In this document: positions 14,909 through 23,277 of the stretch, piece by piece
How the letters are laid out: each line of letters opens with the position of its first letter
Numbering within the stretch: position 1 is the stretch's first letter
NCBI GenBank assembly: GCA_022510705.1
Contig: JAFLSX010000023.1
Span: forward strand, 1-35,475
Direction of reading: 5' to 3'
DNA from: Lachnospiraceae bacterium
Lineage (GTDB): Bacteria > Bacillota > Clostridia > Lachnospirales > Lachnospiraceae
Length of the DNA: 35,475 bases
The notes under the pieces: model-generated
Databases searched by the model: none
The model's input: only the letters and a program-made list of their open reading frames with translations
Told to the model about the DNA's origin: nothing
Made by a program: the position numbers and the translations under genes

Positions 14909-16687
14909 ATGAGTAGAAGCAGTAAAAAGGACGGATTTATCATACAGGCAGGGATACTGGCAGCAGCCGGTATCCTCTGCAGAATCATAGGACTCCTTTA
15001 CAGGAGTCCTTTAACTGCTGTTATCGGAGATGAAGGTAACGGCTACTATCAGTCTGCTTACAATATCTATACTTTGATTCTGTTGGTTTCTTCCTACAGT
15101 ATTCCCTCGGCAATTTCCAAAGTCATTGCACAAAAGCTTTCCGTGAAAGACTATATCAACGCGCACAGGGTGTTTATCTGCGCACTCTGGTACGTCTTAG
15201 TGGTGGGCGGCATTGCCAGTCTGGTGCTCTTTTTCGGCGCGGGGTTCTTTGATAAAGGACCTGCGGTACAAGTCATCAGAGTCTTTGCGCCTACAGTCTT
15301 TCTGTATGGGCTCTTAGGGGTGCTGCGCGGTTATTTTCAGGCTCACCGGAGCATGGTGCAGACTTCCGTTTCCCAGATTTTAGAGCAGCTACTCAATGCG
15401 ATTGTCAGCATAGGAGCTGCCTATCTGCTCATCTTGCTTCTGCTCTCTACCACGGATAAATATACCTTGAATGAGGATCATTCCGTCAGCCTGGGTAATA
15501 CAGTGGTCATGGAAACAGCCGAAACTACGGTGGATGAGGCCGGCAACATCACTTATATCTTAAATGAAGAACAGCAGACCTGGAATACCAGACATGCCGC
15601 CTATGGCGCTATCGGCAGTGCTTTGGGAACCGGTTCCGGTGTGGTCATCGCCCTGCTTTTTATGTGGGGAGTATATCGGCTGAATAGGGAGACCATCCAT
15701 AGGCGGATAGCCAGAGACTCCCATGCAGAAGAAAGCTATGCGGATATTTTAAAAACGATCAGCAGCGTGATAGTTCCCTTTATTCTAAGCACGGCTGTGT
15801 ATAATTTGAGCACTGTGGTAAATCAGAGTATCTATAAATGGCTCTGCTATCTGCAGAAGGGGTTAAGTGATGCGGAAACCTCTACCCGCTACGGTATTTT
15901 TTCCGGTAAAGCGGTAGTGATCTCCAATATTCCCATTGCCCTTTCTTCGGCAATGTCTTCCGCCATCCTGCCTACTATAGCTTCCAGAGTGGGACAGGGG
16001 GATATGGACGGAGCAAGGGAGAAAACGGCACAGGCTGTTAAGACTACCATGCTCATTGCAATTCCGGCGGCGGTCGGTATCGGTGTACTCTCCAGACCCA
16101 TTACCTGGCTGTTGTTCAGACAGTGGGTATCCATTGATACGGCGTCCAGACTGCTGACCGCACTGGCTGCTTCCGTAGTATTTTACTGTCTGTCCACCCT
16201 GACCAATTCGGTGCTGCAGGGTATCGGCAAAGTCAAGGTGCCGGTACACAACGCGGCCATTGCCTTAGGAATCCAGACAGTAGTGGTAGGGGCGCTTTTG
16301 ACTTTTACCGATCTGGATCTGTATGCGCTGGTATTGGCCATGCTCCTTTATTCCGGCAGCATGTGTCTTTTAAACCAGTATTCCATCCGCAAATACATGG
16401 GTTACGAGCAGGAAATGCTTCGGACCTTTTACATTCCCTTAATTTCTTCCGGTTTTATGGGCGTTGTGGCATTTCTGACTTACAAGGGGATTGCCCTGCT
16501 TTTAGGCAATGATCCCTACCCTTCCGGGCTGCACAATGCGCTGGCCCTGTTCCCGGCCATTTTAGTGGGCGGGTTGGTTTATTTCATAATGGAACTGGTT
16601 TTAAAAGGGATTACAGAGGACGAGCTTGCAGCCTTTCCCAAAGGCAGGCTGCTTGTACGGATTGCCAAAAGGTGGCATTTACTGTAG
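14909..16687 (+). CDS. MurJ/SpoVB-family oligosaccharide flippase
   Basis: This 592-residue MOP-superfamily protein has about 14 membrane segments. The start is GFIIQAGILAAAGILCRIIGLLYRSPL-like, which is characteristic of the YtgP/SpoVB branch of polysaccharide exporters. That branch includes lipid II flippases. A soluble insert of about 50 residues (about 185-235, with HSVSLGNTVVMETAETTVDE) separates two membrane segments and is longer than usual. GGACAGG precedes the ATG. Sequence cannot decide between lipid II and a spore or capsule lipid-linked sugar. Confidence 0.85.
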   Translation: MSRSSKKDGFIIQAGILAAAGILCRIIGLLYRSPLTAVIGDEGNGYYQSAYNIYTLILLVSSYSIPSAISKVIAQKLSVKDYINAHRVFICALWYVLVVGGIASLVLFFGAGFFDKGPAVQVIRVFAPTVFLYGLLGVLRGYFQAHRSMVQTSVSQILEQLLNAIVSIGAAYLLILLLLSTTDKYTLNEDHSVSLGNTVVMETAETTVDEAGNITYILNEEQQTWNTRHAAYGAIGSALGTGSGVVIALLFMWGVYRLNRETIHRRIARDSHAEESYADILKTISSVIVPFILSTAVYNLSTVVNQSIYKWLCYLQKGLSDAETSTRYGIFSGKAVVISNIPIALSSAMSSAILPTIASRVGQGDMDGAREKTAQAVKTTMLIAIPAAVGIGVLSRPITWLLFRQWVSIDTASRLLTALAASVVFYCLSTLTNSVLQGIGKVKVPVHNAAIALGIQTVVVGALLTFTDLDLYALVLAMLLYSGSMCLLNQYSIRKYMGYEQEMLRTFYIPLISSGFMGVVAFLTYKGIALLLGNDPYPSGLHNALALFPAILVGGLVYFIMELVLKGITEDELAAFPKGRLLVRIAKRWHLL

Positions 16688-16802
16688 ATTCCGCGTGGTT
16701 TTCATCACCAACCCGGACTCAGATGCGGTAGCATTCGCCCGGTTTGGTTATGGAGACCATATTAAAACAGCATTTACAACGATTGCAAGAAAGGAGCCCC
16801 CT

Positions 16803-18539
16803 ATGGCTTTTGACGGAATCACCATAGCCGGTGTCGTAAAAGAACTGCAGGATACCCTGGTGGGCGGACGTATCAATAAAATCGCTCAGCCGGAGTCGGA
16901 CGAGCTGCTGCTTACTGTAAAAAGCGGGGAAGGGCAGCAGCGTCTTTTTATTTCTGCGGAAGCCTCCCTGCCTTTGATCTATTTATCCGGGGCGAATAAG
17001 CAAAGCCCCATGACGGCGCCGGGCTTCTGTATGCTCCTTAGGAAGCATCTCCAGAACGGCAGGATTACGGAGATCACGCAGCCTGGCTTAGAGCGTATTG
17101 TCCATATCCATGTGGAACATTTGAACGAGATGGGAGATTTGTGCAAAAAGAAGCTGATCGTGGAGATCATGGGCAAGCACAGCAATATTATTTTCTGTGA
17201 CGATAAGGATATGATCATTGACAGTATCAAGCACGTTTCCGGACTGGTCAGCTCCGTCAGGGAAGTGCTGCCGGGCAAGCCATATTTTGTGGCGGACACT
17301 ACCCACAAGCAGGATCCTTTATTAGTGAAAAAGGAGGATTTTATCCGCACGGTATCCACTGCGCCTATGCCGGTCTTTAAAGCCATTTATACCTCATACA
17401 CGGGAATTTCTCCCATGACCGCGCAGGAACTCTGTTACCGTGCGGGCATAGACGGGGAGCAGTCGGCCGCGGCATTGTCGGCGGAAGATGCGGAGAGACT
17501 CTATCAGGTTTTTGCCGATCTGATGCAGGCAGTGAGGGAAGGCAGCTTTGCCCCCCATATTGCTTACGAGGGGAAAAAACCGGTAGAATTTGCGGCCTTT
17601 CCACTTACCATGTATCGGACGGATGGCTTAAAGGCCTATTCATCCATATCCGCTCTGTTAGAGGACTATTATGCACAGAAAAATGCTATCAGCCGTATCC
17701 GGCAGAAATCTGCGGACTTAAGGAAGATCGTGCAGACGGCATTAGAAAGAAATGTGAAAAAATATGACCTGCAGCTGCGCCAGCTGAAAGATACCGAAAA
17801 GCGGGAAAATTATCGCATTTACGGTGAACTGCTCCATACCTACGGTTACGGTATAGAAGAGGGCGCTAAGTCTTTTGAGGCTCTCAATTACTATACCAAC
17901 GAGACGGTGACTATTCCTTTAGAGCCGGAGCTTTCTGCAGGCGAAAACGCCAAAAAGTATTTTGATAAATACGGAAAGTTAAAGAGAACCTATGAGGCTC
18001 TGACCGGATTGATAAAAGAAGTGGAAGAAGAAATCCGCCATCTGCAGTCTATCAGCGCGGCCTTAGACATTGCTGTGGCGGAGGAGGATCTGCTCCAGAT
18101 CAAGGAGGAATTGATAGAAAGCGGCTACATCAGGCGCAAGGGCGGCGGTAAAAAGGTGAAGATCACCAGTAAGCCCTTCCATTATATCAGCAGTGACGGC
18201 TATGATATGTATGTGGGAAAAAATAACTTACAGAATGATGAGCTTACCTTTAAGTTTGCCACGGGGAATGACTGGTGGTTCCATGCCAAAGGGCATCCCG
18301 GTTCCCATGTGATAGTCAAAGTAAAGACGGGTGAGGAAATGCCGGATAACACCTTTGAAGAAGCGGCCAGACTGGCGGCCTACTATTCTGCGGGCAGGGA
18401 ACAGGGCAAGGTGGAAGTGGACTATATTCAGAAGAAGCATGTGAAAAAGCCGGCCGGGGCCAAGCCCGGGTTTGTGGTGTATTACACGAATTATTCCATG
18501 GCCATTGACGCGGATATTTCTGAAATCAGGCAGGGGTAA
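16803..18539 (+). CDS. rqcH: RqcH / NFACT-family ribosome quality-control protein
   Basis: This 578-residue protein (also annotated as fibronectin-binding FbpA/YloA) binds stalled 50S subunits and recruits Ala-tRNA for C-terminal alanine tailing. It has an NFACT-N domain from MAFDGITIAGVVKEL, a coiled-coil middle (about 300-440), and the NFACT-R domain with DWWFHAKGHPGSHVIVK at about 489-505. The conserved Asp-Arg pair of the N domain reads Glu97-Arg98 here (QPGLERIV). AAAGGAG precedes the ATG at 16803; the longer frame from 16626 starts inside the flippase gene. YlmH, another factor of this pathway, is at 3732-4502. Confidence 0.93.
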   Translation: MAFDGITIAGVVKELQDTLVGGRINKIAQPESDELLLTVKSGEGQQRLFISAEASLPLIYLSGANKQSPMTAPGFCMLLRKHLQNGRITEITQPGLERIVHIHVEHLNEMGDLCKKKLIVEIMGKHSNIIFCDDKDMIIDSIKHVSGLVSSVREVLPGKPYFVADTTHKQDPLLVKKEDFIRTVSTAPMPVFKAIYTSYTGISPMTAQELCYRAGIDGEQSAAALSAEDAERLYQVFADLMQAVREGSFAPHIAYEGKKPVEFAAFPLTMYRTDGLKAYSSISALLEDYYAQKNAISRIRQKSADLRKIVQTALERNVKKYDLQLRQLKDTEKRENYRIYGELLHTYGYGIEEGAKSFEALNYYTNETVTIPLEPELSAGENAKKYFDKYGKLKRTYEALTGLIKEVEEEIRHLQSISAALDIAVAEEDLLQIKEELIESGYIRRKGGGKKVKITSKPFHYISSDGYDMYVGKNNLQNDELTFKFATGNDWWFHAKGHPGSHVIVKVKTGEEMPDNTFEEAARLAAYYSAGREQGKVEVDYIQKKHVKKPAGAKPGFVVYYTNYSMAIDADISEIRQG

Positions 18540-18577
18540 AAGAGTTGGATATAATCTCAAAATGCAGATGGGAATTC

Positions 18578-18606
18578 TTGACGAGGAGCATAGTTTTTAC
18601 TATAAT
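18578..18606 (+). promoter_or_regulatory. Sigma-A promoter of the yicC-remA-gmk-rpoZ operon
   Basis: TTGACG (18578-18583) and a perfect TATAAT (18601-18606) are separated by 17 bases. The GGGAGGTG site and the yicC ATG (18634) follow closely. Confidence 0.8.
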
Positions 18607-18633
18607 AAATGCAGTATCGCGGGAGGTGTACGA

Positions 18634-19512
18634 ATGATTAAAAGCATGACCGGATTCGGCAGATGCGAACTGACCGAGGATGAGCGTAAGTTTACGGTGG
18701 AAATGAAATCCGTAAATCACAGGTATCTGGATATGAATATCAAGATGCCCAAGAAACTGAACTTCTTTGAATCCTCTGTTCGGGCCGAACTGAAAAATTA
18801 TATGCAGCGGGGCAAGGTGGATATTTTCATTGCCTATGAGGATTTTTCGGAAACTACAGGCTGCGTCAAATATAATAAGGAGATCGCGGCCGAGTATTTG
18901 GGCTATTTAAGACAGATGGCGGCCGATTTCGGACTGGATGATGACATTCGGGTATCCACGCTGGCCCGCTATCCCGAGGTCTTTACCATGGAGGATGGCG
19001 AGGAGAATGAGGAAGAATTGTGGAAGGTGCTGCAGAAAGCATTGAAGCAGGCTGCGGAAGCCTTTGTGGAAGCACGCATCAAGGAGGGAGAGAACCTCAA
19101 GGCGGATCTGTTGCAGAAGCTGGATACGATACTTTCCCATGTGGATTTTGTGACGGAACGTTCCCCGCAGATCATTGCCGAGTACAGACAGAAGCTCTTT
19201 ACCAAGGTGGAGGAGCTTTTGGGAGATAAACAGGTGGACGAGGGCAGGCTGTTGACCGAAGTGACCGTCTTTGCGGACAAAGTCTGCGTGGACGAGGAGC
19301 TGGTTCGTTTAAGGAGCCATGTGGAAGCTGTAAAATCAGCGCTGATGGAAGGCGGCAGCGTGGGCAGAAAACTGGATTTCATTGCCCAGGAGATGAACCG
19401 CGAGGCCAATACGATCTTAAGCAAGACCACCGATCTGGAAATTTCCAACCGTGCCATTGAATTAAAAACCGAAATTGAAAAGGTGCGGGAGCAGATTCAG
19501 AATATTGAATAG
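18634..19512 (+). CDS. yicC: YicC/YloC-family endoribonuclease-like protein
   Basis: This 292-residue protein is standard for the family. It begins MIKSMTGFGR, contains MKSVNHRYLDMNIKMPK, and ends with the DUF1732 block GRKLDFIAQEMNREANTILSK. YicC homologues have been linked to RNA degradation and stationary-phase survival. The ATG at 18634 with GGGAGGTG is preferred over the longer frame from 18472, which overlaps rqcH and the promoter. It heads the conserved yicC-remA-gmk-rpoZ cluster. Confidence 0.93.
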   Translation: MIKSMTGFGRCELTEDERKFTVEMKSVNHRYLDMNIKMPKKLNFFESSVRAELKNYMQRGKVDIFIAYEDFSETTGCVKYNKEIAAEYLGYLRQMAADFGLDDDIRVSTLARYPEVFTMEDGEENEEELWKVLQKALKQAAEAFVEARIKEGENLKADLLQKLDTILSHVDFVTERSPQIIAEYRQKLFTKVEELLGDKQVDEGRLLTEVTVFADKVCVDEELVRLRSHVEAVKSALMEGGSVGRKLDFIAQEMNREANTILSKTTDLEISNRAIELKTEIEKVREQIQNIE

Positions 19513-19526
19513 GGGAAGTACGGTGC

Positions 19527-19832
19527 ATGGACAAACTGATTCATATCGGCTTTGGCAATATAGTAAATACCGGAAAGATCATTGCAATTGTCAGTCCGGA
19601 TTCCGCACCTATCAAACGCATGGTGCAGAAAGCGAAGGAAAACGGCATGGCGATCGACGCAACCCAGGGCCGCAAGACCAAAGCGGTGCTGGTAATGGAA
19701 AACAGCCAGTTAGTACTCTCGGCGCTGCTTCCGGAAACCATAGCGGGCAGAGCACAGACTTCTGACCGCAGTGAAAGAGCAGATGGTGCCGAAGAGGAAG
19801 AAAGAGCGGAGGGAGGCAGGGAAAATGGATAA
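19527..19832 (+). CDS. remA: RemA/DUF370 regulator with acidic tail
   Basis: This 101-residue protein matches RemA, a DNA-binding regulator of biofilm matrix and osmoprotection genes in Bacillus: LIHIGFGNIVNTGKIIAIVSPDSAPIKR-type start and IDATQGRKTKAVLVM. The family is usually about 85-90 residues. Here a 20-residue tail rich in Glu, Arg and Gly has been added, and it overlaps the start and ribosome site of gmk. The overlap of 8 bases implies coupled translation. Confidence 0.92.
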   Translation: MDKLIHIGFGNIVNTGKIIAIVSPDSAPIKRMVQKAKENGMAIDATQGRKTKAVLVMENSQLVLSALLPETIAGRAQTSDRSERADGAEEEERAEGGRENG

Positions 19833-20454
19833 AGGTATCTTGATCGTACTGTCCGGTTTTTCCGGCGCAGGGAAGGGAACACTCATGAAAGCGCTGTTAA
19901 AAACTTATGACAATTACGCGCTGTCTGTTTCCATGACGACCCGAAGCCCCAGACCGGGAGAGGTGGATGGAAGAGAATATTTTTTCTCCACCAAAGAAGT
20001 TTTTGAAGAAAAGATTGCACAAAACGGTTTAATAGAGTATGCTGAATATTGTGGCAACTATTACGGAACGCCAAGAGACTATGTGGAGAAACAACTGGCG
20101 GCCGGAAAGGATGTCATTCTGGAAATTGAGATCCAGGGCATGCGTAAAGTCAAAAAGATGTTTCCCGAGATGTTACCCTTGTTTGTAACACCGCCCGATG
20201 CGGGAGAATTGGTAAGACGTCTGCGGGGCAGGGGAACGGAAAGTGACGAAGCGATCGCGGGCAGACTCTCTACCGCCATTATAGAGTCGGAGGGCATCGA
20301 GGATTACGAATACATCGTAGTAAACGATGACCTGGAAAGCTGCGTTAAGGAAATACACGCTATCGTGCAGGCCGCAAAGCGGGCCCCGGCACGAAATAAA
20401 GAGTTTATAAAGACGATCAGAGAAGAATTAAAGCTATTGTCGAAAGGAGAATAA
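19825..20454 (+). CDS. gmk: Guanylate kinase
   Basis: This 209-residue enzyme converts GMP to GDP with ATP. The P-loop is GFSGAGKGTL (10-19), followed by SMTTRSPRPGEVDGREYFF and EIEIQGMRKVK. The ATG at 19825 has GGAGGCAGGG upstream, and the N-terminus MDKGILIVLSG matches the family. It overlaps remA by 8 bases and precedes rpoZ by 1 base. Confidence 0.96.
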   Translation: MDKGILIVLSGFSGAGKGTLMKALLKTYDNYALSVSMTTRSPRPGEVDGREYFFSTKEVFEEKIAQNGLIEYAEYCGNYYGTPRDYVEKQLAAGKDVILEIEIQGMRKVKKMFPEMLPLFVTPPDAGELVRRLRGRGTESDEAIAGRLSTAIIESEGIEDYEYIVVNDDLESCVKEIHAIVQAAKRAPARNKEFIKTIREELKLLSKGE

Positions 20455-20455
20455 T

Positions 20456-20692
20456 ATGTTACATCCATCTTATACCGATTTAATGAAGGTTGTAAATGCA
20501 GGTGTTGAGGCCGGAGAGGAGCCGGTAGTCAGCAGCCGCTATTCCATTGTAATGGCAACTTCCAAAAGAGCAAGACAGATCATTGGGGGAGACGAGCCCT
20601 TGATTGAGGATTGCAGCGGTAAAAAGCCCTTGTCCGTAGCGGTGGAGGAGTTGAACGAAGGAAAGGTCAAGATTATCAACGACGAAGAATAA
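20456..20692 (+). CDS. rpoZ: RNA polymerase omega subunit
   Basis: This 78-residue protein helps assemble and stabilise RNA polymerase. The conserved block SRYSIVMATSKRARQI is followed by KPLSVAVEELNEGKV. GAAAGGAG lies upstream of the ATG. A terminator follows, so it ends the yicC operon. Confidence 0.93.
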   Translation: MLHPSYTDLMKVVNAGVEAGEEPVVSSRYSIVMATSKRARQIIGGDEPLIEDCSGKKPLSVAVEELNEGKVKIINDEE

Positions 20693-20709
20693 CAGCTGGC
20701 AAATCCAAT

Positions 20710-20745
20710 AAAAAGAGAAAGACCGGAAGCGGGATTTCTCTTTTT
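20710..20745 (+). terminator. Terminator after rpoZ
   Basis: AAAAAGAGAAA (20710-20720) pairs with TTTCTCTTTTT (20735-20745) and an inner CCG/CGG extends the stem. It lies between rpoZ and rimO. No clear promoter follows before rimO, so some readthrough is likely. Confidence 0.75.
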
Positions 20746-20781
20746 GGTTTACGGTACGAAGGACAGAGAGGAATCTCCTTT

Positions 20782-22119
20782 ATGAAAATAATGTTTATTT
20801 CCTTAGGCTGCGATAAGAATCTGGTAGATACGGAAATGATGCTGGGAATACTTGCAGAAAAGGGATTTTCCTTTACCGATGATGAACAGGAGGCCGAAGC
20901 AGTGGTGGTCAACACCTGCTGTTTCATTAATGACGCCAAAGAGGAGAGCATCAATACGCTTTTGGAAATGGCGGAATTGAAGAAAAGCGGCCAATTAAAA
21001 GCCCTGATCGCGGCAGGCTGTCTTGCACAGCGCTATAGAGAAGAAATCCAGAAAGAAATTCCGCAGGTGGATGCCATACTGGGCACTATGGCCATTGAAA
21101 ATGTGGCGGAAGCCCTTTTAGAGGTGCTGGCCGGAGAGGGTAAGAATCATTACAAGGATATGAATGCAGTGCCCGTCTACGGCAAAAAGCGGATTGTGAC
21201 CACCGGCGGACACTATGCCTATATGAAAATTGCGGAAGGGTGTGACAAGCACTGTACCTACTGCATCATTCCCAAGGTACGGGGGCCCTACCGTTCCATT
21301 CCCATGGAAAGCTTGATAAAAGAAGCGGAAGAACTGGCTGAGAGCGGTGTAAAAGAGCTGATTTTAGTCGCGCAGGAAACCACCCTTTACGGCGTGGATC
21401 TATATGGAAAAAAGAGCCTTCCCCTGCTGCTTACCAAACTGGCGGAGGTTTCAGGCATCTGTTGGATCAGGGTTCTATACTGTTATCCTGAGGAGATCAC
21501 GGATGAATTGATAGAAGTGATCAAGCAGGAAAAGAAGGTGTGCCATTATCTGGACATTCCCATACAGCATGCCTCCGATAAGGTGTTAAAGCGTATGGGC
21601 AGACGTACTGACAGGGCGGGCTTGGAAAATATTATTATGCGGCTGCGCAGGGAAATACCCGATATCTGCCTGCGTACCACACTGATTGCCGGATTTCCGG
21701 GAGAAACAGAAGAAGATCATGCGGAAATGATGGAATTTGTGGAAGCTATGCAGTTTGACAGATTGGGTGTTTTTGCATATTCCCAGGAGGAAGATACACC
21801 GGCTGCCGCTATGGAGGATCAGATAGAGGAAACCGTTAAGGAAGAGAGACGGGCACGGTTGATGGAACTTCAGCAGGAGATAGCTTTTGCAAAAGCAGAG
21901 GATATGGTAGGACGGATCATAACGGTTATGGTAGAGGGGAAATTGGTTGATGAAGATGTCTATGTAACCCGTACCTATAAGGATGCACCGGAGGTGGACG
22001 GCTATCTGTTCCTGCATACAACAGCGGAGCTGATGACGGGAGATTTTGTAAAAGTTCAGGTCACCGGTTCCAACGAATATGATTTGACAGGAGAAATATA
22101 TCATGAATTTACCGAATAA
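20782..22119 (+). CDS. rimO: Ribosomal protein S12 methylthiotransferase
   Basis: This 445-residue radical-SAM enzyme methylthiolates an aspartate of ribosomal protein S12. The N-terminal cluster ligands are Cys10, Cys46 and Cys80. The radical-SAM motif is Cys154-x3-Cys158-x2-Cys161 (GCDKHCTYC). A C-terminal TRAM domain follows. MKIMFISLGCDKNLVDTE is the RimO start, and DIPIQHASDKVLKRMGR is typical of the MiaB/RimO families. It overlaps pgsA by 17 bases. Confidence 0.95.
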   Translation: MKIMFISLGCDKNLVDTEMMLGILAEKGFSFTDDEQEAEAVVVNTCCFINDAKEESINTLLEMAELKKSGQLKALIAAGCLAQRYREEIQKEIPQVDAILGTMAIENVAEALLEVLAGEGKNHYKDMNAVPVYGKKRIVTTGGHYAYMKIAEGCDKHCTYCIIPKVRGPYRSIPMESLIKEAEELAESGVKELILVAQETTLYGVDLYGKKSLPLLLTKLAEVSGICWIRVLYCYPEEITDELIEVIKQEKKVCHYLDIPIQHASDKVLKRMGRRTDRAGLENIIMRLRREIPDICLRTTLIAGFPGETEEDHAEMMEFVEAMQFDRLGVFAYSQEEDTPAAAMEDQIEETVKEERRARLMELQQEIAFAKAEDMVGRIITVMVEGKLVDEDVYVTRTYKDAPEVDGYLFLHTTAELMTGDFVKVQVTGSNEYDLTGEIYHEFTE

Positions 22120-22699
22120 GCTCACAGTCTTCAGAATGATCTTAATACTCCCGTTTGTGCTGCTGCTTTTAGGCGGTTTTCATGAATGGAGCTGGTTTAG
22201 CGCTATATTCGGCAGTATCATCGAATATGTGGACTATATTGCGCTGGCTGTTTTCATCATAGCCAGTCTGACCGATATGCTCGACGGGAAGATTGCCAGA
22301 AAATATAATCTGATAACTAATTTCGGCAAGTTCATGGACCCTTTGGCGGATAAACTCTTAGTCTGTGCGGCCATGATCTGTCTGGTGGAGATGGAAAGAC
22401 TTGCCGCATGGATCGTGATCATCATTATCAGCAGAGAGTTCATCATCAGCGGCTTCAGACTGGTGGCCTCCGATAAAGGCATAGTCATTGCCGCCAGCTA
22501 TTGGGGGAAGTTTAAAACGGTGTCCCAGATGGTGATGATCTGCCTGCTGATCGTAAACAACGGTCATTTTCTGGCAGGTTATACCCATGTGCTGGACATT
22601 GTTACCGATATCATCACTTGGATCGCATTACTATTGACGGTTATTTCTTTGATTGATTATGTATGGAAGAATAGGAGCGTCATGTCCGATGTGAAATAA
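22103..22699 (+). CDS. pgsA: CDP-diacylglycerol-glycerol-3-phosphate phosphatidyltransferase
   Basis: This 198-residue integral membrane enzyme makes phosphatidylglycerophosphate. The CDP-alcohol phosphotransferase motif is complete: Asp58, Asp61-Gly62, Ala65-Arg66, Gly75, Asp79 and Asp83. MNLPNKLTVFRM is the typical start. It lies between rimO and cinA, as in several Firmicutes. Confidence 0.95.
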   Translation: MNLPNKLTVFRMILILPFVLLLLGGFHEWSWFSAIFGSIIEYVDYIALAVFIIASLTDMLDGKIARKYNLITNFGKFMDPLADKLLVCAAMICLVEMERLAAWIVIIIISREFIISGFRLVASDKGIVIAASYWGKFKTVSQMVMICLLIVNNGHFLAGYTHVLDIVTDIITWIALLLTVISLIDYVWKNRSVMSDVK

Positions 22700-22737
22700 A
22701 TGCGGTGTAACCATGATGCAAAGAAAGAAGGAATGAA

Positions 22738-23277
22738 ATGCCGGTGGATACAACAGATGCGGAGGTTAGTTTAGAGCAGGCACTGACAAAGCTGCTGCTG
22801 CAAAACAAATATACCATGACGACGGCGGAATCCTGTACCGGGGGTATGATAGCTGCCAGAATGGTAAATGTACCCGGCGTATCCGAAGTCTTTAAGGCTG
22901 GATTTGTCACTTATGCCAATGAGGCAAAAAGAAAACTCATCGGCGTAAAAGAAGAAACCTTGCGGCTTTACGGTGCCGTGAGTTCTCAGACAGCAGAGGA
23001 GATGGCAATCGGAGCGGCAGAGGCCGCTGAAGCGGACGTGGCAGTAGCCGTTACCGGGATTGCCGGACCGGACGGAGGGACGCTTAAGAAGCCGGTGGGA
23101 TTAGTCTATATCGGCTGTTATGTCTGCGGTCTTGTGCGGGTCAAAGAGTATCACTTTAACGGCAGCCGCATGGAAATCAGGGAAAGTGCGGCAGATGCCG
23201 CATTGTTGCAACTGAAAAATGATATTTTGGAATATCAGGCAAAAGAGGGAGAGAGAACAGATGGGAGAGAACAGTAA
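22738..23277 (+). CDS. CinA C-terminal-domain protein (nicotinamide-nucleotide amidase, PncC-like)
   Basis: This 179-residue protein is only the C-terminal amidase domain of CinA; the usual N-terminal MoCF-like domain of about 240 residues is absent. AESCTGGMIAARMVNVPGVS, FKAGFVTYANEAKRKLIGV and VAVTGIAGPDGGTLKKPVGLVYIG are the conserved blocks. The enzyme deamidates NMN. AAGAAGGAATG precedes the start. In many Firmicutes cinA directly precedes recA, but here the next gene is a membrane protein and recA is 9.6 kb away. Confidence 0.92.
   Translation: MPVDTTDAEVSLEQALTKLLLQNKYTMTTAESCTGGMIAARMVNVPGVSEVFKAGFVTYANEAKRKLIGVKEETLRLYGAVSSQTAEEMAIGAAEAAEADVAVAVTGIAGPDGGTLKKPVGLVYIGCYVCGLVRVKEYHFNGSRMEIRESAADAALLQLKNDILEYQAKEGERTDGREQ

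Noticed and set aside
20437..20445. Perfect 0A-box-like TTGTCGAAA before rpoZ
   Set aside because: It lies within the last codons of gmk inside an operon, away from a promoter; probably chance.
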